Shown here: positions 15,536-21,598 of the stretch, in pieces
How positions within the stretch are numbered: the first letter of the stretch is position 1
How the letters are laid out: each line of letters starts with the position of its first letter
Assembly: GCA_021847385.1 (NCBI GenBank)
Contig: JAJZTV010000005.1
Span: 1 to 23,785 of the forward strand
Source of the DNA: Pseudomonadota bacterium
Lineage (GTDB): Bacteria; Pseudomonadota; Gammaproteobacteria; Burkholderiales; Thiobacillaceae
Reading direction: 5' to 3'
DNA length: 23,785 bases
The notes under the pieces: model-generated
Seen by the model: the letters and a program-made list of their open reading frames with translations, nothing else
What the model was told of the DNA's origin: nothing
Databases searched by the model: none
Translations under genes and position numbers: made by a program

Positions 15536-16928
15536 ACGCAATCGCCGCTCCGGGCGCGGCACCGTCCCGCGCCTGGCTGCCCCGTTCACCGCGCTGACGC
15601 TGCTGGCCGGCTGCTCGCTGGTGCCCGACTATCTGCGCCCGGCCGCGCCGGTGCCGCAACATTTCGCCGGGGTGGCCGAGGCCGCTGCCAGCGCCTTGCC
15701 GCCCTGGCAGGAATACTTCGCCGACCCGGCGCTGCGCACATTGATCGAGGCGGCGCTCAAGCACAACCGCGACCTTCAGATCGCGCTGGCCCGGGTCGAA
15801 GAGGCCCGCGCGCTGGCCGGCATCGCCCGGGCCGACCGCCTACCGACGCTGGAGGCGCAGGGTGCGGGCAACCGCAGCCGCACGCCGGCCGATCTGACCG
15901 GCACCGGCCAGTCGCGCACCGCCAGCCGCTACGATCTGGCTGTGGGCGTCACCGCCTTCGAGCTGGATTTCTGGGGCCGGGTGGCGGCCTTGAGCGAGGC
16001 CGCGCGGGCGCAGTATCTGGCCGGCGACGAGGCGGCGAAGAGCTTCCGCGTCGGCCTGGTCGGCGATGTCGCCAGCGCCTGGTTCCAACTCGGCGAACTG
16101 GCCGAGCGCGAACGCCTGGCCAAGGCGACCTTGCAGAGCCGGAGCGAGAGCCTGGAGCTGATCCGCAAGCGGCGCGATGCCGGGCTGGCCGGCGAGCTCG
16201 ACGTGCTCGCGGCGGAGAGCCTGGCCGAATCGGTGCGCGCGCAGTGGGCCGAACTCACGCGCCAGCGCAGGCAGACCGAGAACGCGCTGAGCCTGCTCAC
16301 CGGCATGGCGGTCACGCTACCGCCGGTGGCCAAGGCAGCGCCGTTGGCCGAGCTGGCGCCGGGCTTGCCGTCCGACACGCTGTTGCGGCGGCCGGACGTG
16401 CGCGCGGCCGAGCAGCGCTTGATCGCAGCCAACGCCAACATCGGCGCCGCGCGTGCCGCCTTCTTCCCGCGCATCGCGCTCACCGCCAACCTGGGCAGCG
16501 CCAGCGGCGCGCTGTCCGGCCTGTTCGATTCCGGCAGCGAGGCCTGGCTGTTTCAGCCGGTGCTCAAGTTGCCCCTGTTCGATAGCGGGCGCAACCAGGC
16601 CAACCTCGACCTGGCCCAGGTGCGCAAGGTCGCGGCCGTGGCCGATTACGAGAAGACCGTCCAGCAGGCCTTCCGCGAAGTGGCCGATGCGCTGGCCGCG
16701 CAAGCCGGCTACCGCGAACAACTGGCCGCGCAGAAAGCCAATCTGCAGGCGCAACAGGGCCGGCTGGAGCGGGTGCAGGCCCGCGCCCAAGCCGGCATCG
16801 CCAGTTACCTGGAAGTGCTCGACGCCAGCCGCGAGGCCTTCGCTGCCGAACAGACGCTGGCCACCACGCAACGCCAGGTGCTCGGCACCCAGCTCGCGCT
16901 GTACAAGGCCCTGGGCGGCGGCGAGTAA
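15528..16928 (+). CDS. RND efflux outer-membrane factor (NodT/OprM family)
   Basis: 466-residue outer-membrane channel completing the tripartite pump. Lipoprotein signal LTLLAGCSLVPDY (Cys 29), then the family start PDYLRPAAPVP and W..YFADPALRTLIEAALKHNRDLQIALARVEEARA, the first TolC-type repeat. The second repeat includes LLRRPDVRAAEQRLIAANANIGAARAAFFP and the PLFDSGR strand. These blocks are diagnostic of the NodT/CusC/OprM lipoprotein branch. GGGAGGAAAT precedes the start, which lies within the 3' end of the pump gene. A convergent gene follows after a strong hairpin. Confidence 0.94.
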   Translation: MTKRNRRSGRGTVPRLAAPFTALTLLAGCSLVPDYLRPAAPVPQHFAGVAEAAASALPPWQEYFADPALRTLIEAALKHNRDLQIALARVEEARALAGIARADRLPTLEAQGAGNRSRTPADLTGTGQSRTASRYDLAVGVTAFELDFWGRVAALSEAARAQYLAGDEAAKSFRVGLVGDVASAWFQLGELAERERLAKATLQSRSESLELIRKRRDAGLAGELDVLAAESLAESVRAQWAELTRQRRQTENALSLLTGMAVTLPPVAKAAPLAELAPGLPSDTLLRRPDVRAAEQRLIAANANIGAARAAFFPRIALTANLGSASGALSGLFDSGSEAWLFQPVLKLPLFDSGRNQANLDLAQVRKVAAVADYEKTVQQAFREVADALAAQAGYREQLAAQKANLQAQQGRLERVQARAQAGIASYLEVLDASREAFAAEQTLATTQRQVLGTQLALYKALGGGE

Positions 16929-16937
16929 GCCAGAAGG

Positions 16938-16975
16938 CGCATCGCCCGGCCTCAAAGCAGAAGCCGGGCGATGCG
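16938..16975. terminator. Possible bidirectional terminator hairpin
   Basis: CGCATCGCCCGGC (16938-16950) and GCCGGGCGATGCG (16963-16975) are perfectly complementary over 13 bp with a 12-nt loop. It begins nine bases after the efflux operon and lies between two convergent genes, where such stems commonly end both transcripts. No T-run is present on either side, so it may act only as a 3' protective stem or with Rho. Confidence 0.5.
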
Positions 16976-17018
16976 GCGATCGCGGCAAGCGACGGCGATG
17001 GGCCTGCCGGCCTTGCTG

Positions 17019-17507
17019 TTACTGTGCCGTCGGATAGGCCGTATAGACGATCCAGCGCCGGCCATTTCCGTTCGGCACCACCCTCAACACGTAATTCACA
17101 TGATTCGTTTGTATCTCATTGCCGTTGGTGCAGACACCGTTGCCGTTCGCGGCAGTGCATTGGTAAGAAAAGAATTGCCAGGGCAGCGTCCTGGCCGCTT
17201 CGGTGCCGAGGACGGCATCGGTATTGCACTGTAGCGCAGGGATTTGATTGGCGAGGGCGTTATAGGCTTCCTCCCAGTCATGGGTATCCCGGAACAGCGT
17301 CCGGCCATTTTGCGAGAAGCCGGGCGGCGGTGTCTGGCCGCGGACATGCGCATTCAGATGGCCGCCGTATTCGTTGTTGTGCGTGACAAAGTGCGACACG
17401 GCCACGCTCTGGATGGTAGTGCAATCCACCACCACGGCAGCCGCCTGGCCCTGGAACAAAATGAACAGGGCGGCAGAGAGAACCAGCTTTGTCGAAGATT
17501 TGTACAT
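17019..17507 (-). CDS. Small secreted protein, candidate stand-alone RNase A-like (CdiA-CT type) nuclease
   Basis: 162 residues with a strong ribosome site (AAGGAGG, plus-strand positions 17513-17519, 5 bases from the ATG) and a Sec signal peptide (MYKSSTKLVLSAALFILFQGQAAA). The mature protein has four Cys (C29, C94, C117, C126), suggesting two disulfides. Two blocks resemble the bacterial RNase A-like toxin domain: YGGHLNAHVRGQT (H50, H54), like the GGHxxxRHVGKT start of that domain, and VNYVLRVVP...RRWIVYTAYPT at the end, whose T and Y in TAY correspond to catalytic-type Thr and Tyr in the Yersinia kristensenii CdiA toxin. The usual Arg 11 residues after the His is not in place; R69 is 15 after H54. 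There is no adjacent immunity gene and no delivery domain. The fold call is from memory of family patterns, so the function is tentative. Confidence 0.7.
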   Translation of the reverse strand: MYKSSTKLVLSAALFILFQGQAAAVVVDCTTIQSVAVSHFVTHNNEYGGHLNAHVRGQTPPPGFSQNGRTLFRDTHDWEEAYNALANQIPALQCNTDAVLGTEAARTLPWQFFSYQCTAANGNGVCTNGNEIQTNHVNYVLRVVPNGNGRRWIVYTAYPTAQ

Positions 17508-17849
17508 GTCGACCTCCTTGGGTTTTATTGACGAGGGTACGCCTTGATAGGGTGAAGCTTGCGCAAAGCAGGATGTGCTTGTGCTGCCGGATATGACGTT
17601 CGGCAGCGCTGTGTGTGAAAGGCGGCTGTTGCGGCTTCTTCGACGGTTGCCGGGTGGAGCCTATCCAGGGGTTGCGGACGAAGGCATCGGCTGGCGCGGT
17701 AGCTCGGCTAGGTCCCTTTGCCTATTGCAGGTATCATCCGCGACCATATGACGATTATCGAGCTTACTATGCCGCCTCCGCATGGTCAGAGGTGGGGCAG
17801 GGTGTTGACCCTGACTCAGTACAACCGCCTGTCGGGTGTAGTCATCGGG
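17508..17849. other. Intergenic region between two divergent secreted-protein genes
   Basis: About 340 bases if the downstream gene starts at the GTG proposed here. It holds the strong ribosome site of the minus-strand gene (17513-17519) and must contain promoters for both directions, but I see no clear -35/-10 pair, repeat or RNA gene. A plus-strand frame opens at 17615 and runs to 18076; it looks like a shadow (Cys/Arg/Trp-rich, no recognisable pattern). Confidence 0.5.
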
Positions 17850-19226
17850 GTGCGGAAACATTGGCGATTGCTTGTCGCAGCGTGTCTTCTTGTCATTGGC
17901 CTCGATTATGCGAAAGCAGCGGGCCAGTCCGGGCCGAGCTACGACTCCGCAACCAATCAAGTCTCGTTGCCGGTTCTTCTGGTGGATGGCGTTACTTATC
18001 CTGCCGTGGTGGTGACGGTCGGTGGCTTGGTTGGCGTCGGCGGTGGGGCCCCGCAGGGTACGATAAGCACCTATGACGCCACTTTGAACCAGGCAACACT
18101 CCCATCCGTCGTGGTCGACGGCCGGGATACCTACACCAACGTCGTGTTCACTCCTGGGCAGCTCATCGGTATCGGCAGCCCTGAGCTGGCGCCGACCGAA
18201 CGATCTGTCGGCCTGAAATTACGCGGTTTCAATCTATCCGCATTTTCGAACGATGCCTGGGACGTTCACGACGACAACCAGAAGGCACTTCAATTCATCA
18301 AGGACGAAGGCGGCAACGCAGTCGTGCTGGATTGGATGGTCGAGTTCGCCGACGACGGAACCATGTCCAGTAACGGCGGCAGCGCGCACCCGCCATGGGC
18401 CGATATCGTAGATGTCGTGACGCGGGCCAAGACGCTTGGCCTGTTCGTCGTGATCAAGCCACATGTGATCAGTACGCAATGCTGCGGCCAGAACCGCAAC
18501 GGCACGAACACGAATATTGAAAAATTCCTGCCGGCGACGTTCTTCCCCGCATGGCGAAGCTACCTGCTCGATATGATCGGCCGCCTGCCCATGCAGTCGG
18601 TCGATGCGGTCTCGATCGGGACCGAATTGGATATCCTCGATTGGCAATACCGCAGCGAATGGGCATCGACGATCCAGGCCGTGCGTGGCGTTTACCGTGG
18701 TGCGGTCACCTATGACTCGATGTTCAGCCAATACAGCGGCGCCAAGGATATCGGCGACGTCGTCTTTTGGGATTTGGTGGATTTCATTTCCTGCTCCTTT
18801 TACGTCCGCCTGACCCAGAACAACACGCTATCGGCACCGTCATTGGCCGCGCTGATGCGGAACACGCCCGGCGTCGATGTGGCGGACCCGATAGCCTACC
18901 TGCAACAGATCGCAAGCAAGTACGGCAAGCAGATATTCACCATGGAGGGGGGCTATCAAAGTGCCGACGGCGCGCTGTGGGGCGTCAATGACTATTACGG
19001 TTCTGCCGCAACGGAGAATCAGGATCTGCAGTCCAGGGGCCTGGAGGCCTACCTGTTTACCTTGAGCTTCAATCAAGGCAATTGGCTTAAGGGCGTGAGC
19101 CTGTGGGATTTGCAGCCGCGGCATTTGCGGCCCCACACCTGGAGCGATCCGAATTATCGGAATGGCTGGGGCATGTACAACAAGACAGCGGCCGATACCG
19201 TCAAGAAGTGGTATTCCATCCCTTAG
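17850..19226 (+). CDS. Secreted TIM-barrel glycoside hydrolase-like protein (GH113-like) with two N-terminal repeats
   Basis: 458 residues from a GTG at 17850, chosen because it gives a textbook signal peptide (MRKHWRLLVAACLLVIGLDYAKA); the frame is open back to an ATG at 17718. After the signal come two about 40-residue repeats: YDSATNQVSLPVLLVDGVTY...VTVGGLVGVGG and YDATLNQATLPSVVVDGRDT...FTPGQLIGIG. The remainder looks like a (beta/alpha)8 hydrolase: KLRGFNLSAFS start, VVIKPHV strand, SIGTELD with candidate acid/base Glu 259, and FTMEGGYQS with candidate nucleophile Glu 366, ending GWGMYNKTAADTVKKWY. This layout resembles GH113 beta-mannanase-type proteins (GxE on strand 4, E in xEGGY on strand 7, a C-terminal segment ending in WY). 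Substrate cannot be deduced. GC is lower than in the neighbouring efflux genes. Confidence 0.75.
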   Translation: MRKHWRLLVAACLLVIGLDYAKAAGQSGPSYDSATNQVSLPVLLVDGVTYPAVVVTVGGLVGVGGGAPQGTISTYDATLNQATLPSVVVDGRDTYTNVVFTPGQLIGIGSPELAPTERSVGLKLRGFNLSAFSNDAWDVHDDNQKALQFIKDEGGNAVVLDWMVEFADDGTMSSNGGSAHPPWADIVDVVTRAKTLGLFVVIKPHVISTQCCGQNRNGTNTNIEKFLPATFFPAWRSYLLDMIGRLPMQSVDAVSIGTELDILDWQYRSEWASTIQAVRGVYRGAVTYDSMFSQYSGAKDIGDVVFWDLVDFISCSFYVRLTQNNTLSAPSLAALMRNTPGVDVADPIAYLQQIASKYGKQIFTMEGGYQSADGALWGVNDYYGSAATENQDLQSRGLEAYLFTLSFNQGNWLKGVSLWDLQPRHLRPHTWSDPNYRNGWGMYNKTAADTVKKWYSIP

Positions 19227-19382
19227 TTGGGGTAGGCCGCCATTCTGCGGCTTGCTGCGCGAAGCCGCCCTATGAGTTCTGTGCACGAGCAAAGAAAGTA
19301 TGCCCGTTGCCGGGCGGCCCCGGCCGAATGTCTGCCGTGCACAACAAGGCCAGCGATATTTGTTGGCAAACTGTAGTAGATA

Positions 19383-20246
19383 TTATGCGCGTAGTTTACT
19401 AATACTTTCTTGTATGTCGTGTACTGCCGCCTTGAGAACTTGAAGGCATATTTTTGCTGTATGTTCTCTTGGGGCAAATCCTGATGCCATTTGCTCAAAT
19501 GGATGGATATAGTTCCTAAAGTCTCTAAGGCTGTGGCTGAATTTATATGTGTCAGCTTGGATGACAGCCAGTTCCCTCGCAACATCAATGAAGTTACTTA
19601 GGCTCCAGTCCTGAAATTGCCGAACTTTGCCTCCCTGGTCTTTTGGTGAGGCTTTGGTAGTGTTGAATTTCTTAGGATATTGAATCGCCAAGCCTAACAA
19701 AATGCCTTCTAAGGTGCTGCCCGCTAAGACAACCACTGCGAGGGGCGACGTGGCGGCAAAGCACTTCTCAATTTCTTTGATCCTTTGTTCTAGAACCTGT
19801 GTAACTGGGCCCTCTAGGCCAAGACCGCTAACTGTGACATTTGTGAATTCTCGACTCAGGAATTCATTTTCCTGATTTATTGGCTCGTCAATTTCAACTT
19901 TATCAAGGCGTTTGATTGAGATTTCTGCGCCTTCACGAACGACCCGCCACTTGTCAAAAGCCAAGTACCGATTGAACTCTTTGATGAGTTCATCGAGCTC
20001 TTGGGTGCGGCCAATAAAATTTATTGGGGCGAACACACTCTTAATGCACTCATCGAGAGCGGGTGTGCCATTAATAAGGTTAAGTTTATTGTCCGTGTAT
20101 ACCCATCTAGACGGAAAGCCTTGACCATAGGAGTCATTGGAGCCAAGTTGGTTAAAGAACTGGACTAGCTTTGGGCCGGACCTATATTCGGTCCGTTCAT
20201 TGAGCATTTCCCTGAGGCTTTCTAAGGTTTTTTGAGAAAGTTTCAT
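19383..20246 (-). CDS. HEPN-like (abortive-infection type) protein, AT-rich, probably acquired
   Basis: 287 residues with no signal peptide or membrane helix, so cytosolic. The N-terminal half (about 1-112) reads LVQFFNQLGSNDSYGQGFPSRWVYTDNK...LNGTPALDECIKSVFAPINFIG, a pattern I associate with domains found in front of HEPN/Abi modules in defence-type proteins. The C-terminal half (about 155-285) is all-helical: SPLAVVVLAGSTLEGILLGLAIQ, then FSHSLRDFRNYIHPFEQ, in which R241 and H248 form an Rx6H motif, the HEPN ribonuclease signature. Base composition is unlike its surroundings (24 G/C in 19441-19500, against 43 in 15001-15060). It lies 42 bases downstream of the ttcA-type gene on the same strand; a TATAAG about 13 bases before the start may be a -10 or chance. 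Phage defence is an inference. Confidence 0.7.
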   Translation of the reverse strand: MKLSQKTLESLREMLNERTEYRSGPKLVQFFNQLGSNDSYGQGFPSRWVYTDNKLNLINGTPALDECIKSVFAPINFIGRTQELDELIKEFNRYLAFDKWRVVREGAEISIKRLDKVEIDEPINQENEFLSREFTNVTVSGLGLEGPVTQVLEQRIKEIEKCFAATSPLAVVVLAGSTLEGILLGLAIQYPKKFNTTKASPKDQGGKVRQFQDWSLSNFIDVARELAVIQADTYKFSHSLRDFRNYIHPFEQMASGFAPREHTAKICLQVLKAAVHDIQESISKLRA

Positions 20247-20288
20247 GCGTTAGCAGCCTTATAGGCCGAGGCCCAGAACCATAGTGGC

Positions 20289-21065
20289 TTATATCGTATG
20301 CCCGTCCATCAACGGCCGCATCGCCGTCAACAAATTCGCAAACAACTGCGGATGTTCCTTTTCCTGCTGCTCCAACAACTGCTTCATCTGGTACCGCTGC
20401 ATCGGCATCGAGAAGCACGCCGGGCAGTTTTCGCTGATCACCGGCAGCTCGGCGTTTTTGGCGAAGTCGCGGGTCTGCCGCTCCCGCGCATAGACCAAGG
20501 GGCGGATCACGCGGACATCGCCGGCATCGTTCAGGTAGTGCGCCTGCATGGTGCGCAGCTTGCCGCCGAAGAAGGCGGACATCATGAAGGTCTCGGCCAG
20601 GTCGTCCAGGTGCTGGGCCAGGGCCAGCACGTTGTAGCCGTTCTCGCGGGCGATGCGGTAGAGGATGCCGCGGCGCATGCGCGAGCAATAGGCGCAGAAG
20701 GAATCGCCCTGCATCTTCGCCTTGGCCTCTTCCAGGATGGGCTGGCTTTCGTAGAAGTAGCGCACGCCCAGCTCGGCCATGTAGGGCTTGAGCGGCGCGG
20801 GGTCGAAGTCGGGCGATTGCGGGTCGACCGTGCAGGCGGCCAGCTCGAACCGGATCGGCGCCCGTTTTTGCAGATAGAGCAGGGTGTGTAGCAAGGACAG
20901 GCTGTCCTTGCCGCCGGACAGGCCGAGCAGCACCCGGTCGCCGTCGCGGATCATTTTGTAGTCGCCGATGGCGCGGCCGGCGGCAGTGAGCAGGCTGCGG
21001 CTGGGTTTGACCGGGCCGGCTTGCGCGTTGGCTGGCGGCACGGCCGGCGCGACGACGGCGTTCAT
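20289..21065 (-). CDS. TtcA-family tRNA thiolation ATP-pyrophosphatase
   Basis: 258 residues. The start ATG overlaps the stop of the thioredoxin gene (ATGA on the minus strand). PP-loop LGLSGGKDS at about 47-55 binds ATP; CAYCSRMRRGILYRIA (C124, C127) and CPAC (C214, C217) are the cysteines expected to hold the Fe-S cluster in TtcA-type enzymes, and LALAQHLDDLAETFMM is the family-typical HxxDD adenylation motif. TtcA makes 2-thiocytidine at position 32 of some tRNAs. The sequence differs from canonical E. coli TtcA (FCAYC for TCSLC, and a CPACF motif), so it may be a paralogous member with another tRNA target; the symbol is left open. It follows dsbD and the thioredoxin, so it is probably cotranscribed with them. 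Confidence 0.85.
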   Translation of the reverse strand: MNAVVAPAVPPANAQAGPVKPSRSLLTAAGRAIGDYKMIRDGDRVLLGLSGGKDSLSLLHTLLYLQKRAPIRFELAACTVDPQSPDFDPAPLKPYMAELGVRYFYESQPILEEAKAKMQGDSFCAYCSRMRRGILYRIARENGYNVLALAQHLDDLAETFMMSAFFGGKLRTMQAHYLNDAGDVRVIRPLVYARERQTRDFAKNAELPVISENCPACFSMPMQRYQMKQLLEQQEKEHPQLFANLLTAMRPLMDGHTI

Positions 21066-21598
21066 AGCAGCGGCGCGACCAGTTCTTCGAGTTTCTTCTC
21101 GGCCACGGCGCCGGTGAAATTGGCGACGGCCTTGCCTTGGCGGTCGATGACCACGGTGTAGGGCAGGCCGCCCAGGCGGTTGCCGGCGGCGGTGCTCAAC
21201 TGGCCGCCCTCGGCGCCGCCGATCAAGACGGGGTAGTTGATGCCGACCTCGTCGACGAAGGCCTGTACCCGGCTGGGTTCGTCCAGCGCGATGCCGACGA
21301 AGGTGAGGCCCTTGTCGCCGTATTTCTTTTGCAGGTCGATGAAGCCGGGGATCTCTTCGCGGCAGGGCGGGCACCACGGTGCCCAGAAGTTGACGACCAG
21401 CACCTTGCCTTGCCATTGCTTGAGCGCTTGCGGCTGGTTGTCGAGGTTGGGCAGCGCGGCGGCCATCACGGCGGCGACGTCGACCTCGCCGCCTTCGATG
21501 GCGGCGGGTTTGTGCGAGTTGCCGAGTTCGCGGTAGACGAAGGCGCCGGCGACGCCGAACAGCACGGCGACGATGACTGCGAGATGGTGGCGTTTCAT
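21062..21598 (-). CDS. TlpA/ResA-type membrane-anchored periplasmic thioredoxin
   Basis: 178 residues. The N-terminal anchor (MKRHHLAVIVAVLFGVAGAF) exports the thioredoxin domain to the periplasm. The redox pair is in VVNFWAPWCPPCREEIP (C76, C79), and the cis-Pro loop is GLPYTVVIDRQG. The WCPPC motif and central insert (LDEPSRVQAFVDEVGINYPVLIGG) place it in the TlpA/ResA group, distinct from CcmG elsewhere in the window (WCVSC, GVPE). It sits directly downstream of dsbD with an ATGA overlap, so DsbD is the likely electron donor. Targets could be cytochrome or copper-site thiols; none is shown by the sequence. The same frame stays open far upstream inside dsbD, but that part is a shadow. Confidence 0.92.
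   Translation of the reverse strand: MKRHHLAVIVAVLFGVAGAFVYRELGNSHKPAAIEGGEVDVAAVMAAALPNLDNQPQALKQWQGKVLVVNFWAPWCPPCREEIPGFIDLQKKYGDKGLTFVGIALDEPSRVQAFVDEVGINYPVLIGGAEGGQLSTAAGNRLGGLPYTVVIDRQGKAVANFTGAVAEKKLEELVAPLL

Noticed and set aside
16929..17018. Search for an immunity gene next to the RNase A-like candidate
   Set aside because: No open frame with a ribosome site is present between it and the efflux operon, and none convincing lies on its other side.
17615..18076. 153-codon plus-strand frame overlapping the start of the glycoside hydrolase-like gene
   Set aside because: Cys/Arg/Trp-rich, no recognisable pattern, no signal peptide, and it overlaps the better supported gene in another frame.
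19309..19324. GCCGGG/CCCGGC stem after the glycoside hydrolase-like gene
   Set aside because: Only 6 bp, no T-run, over 80 bases beyond the stop; such stems are expected by chance in GC-rich DNA.
19340..20290. Possible attachment repeats flanking the AT-rich HEPN-like gene
   Set aside because: Only a 5-base match (ATGCG) occurs at both edges; no integrase or tRNA gene is nearby, so there is no support for an att site.
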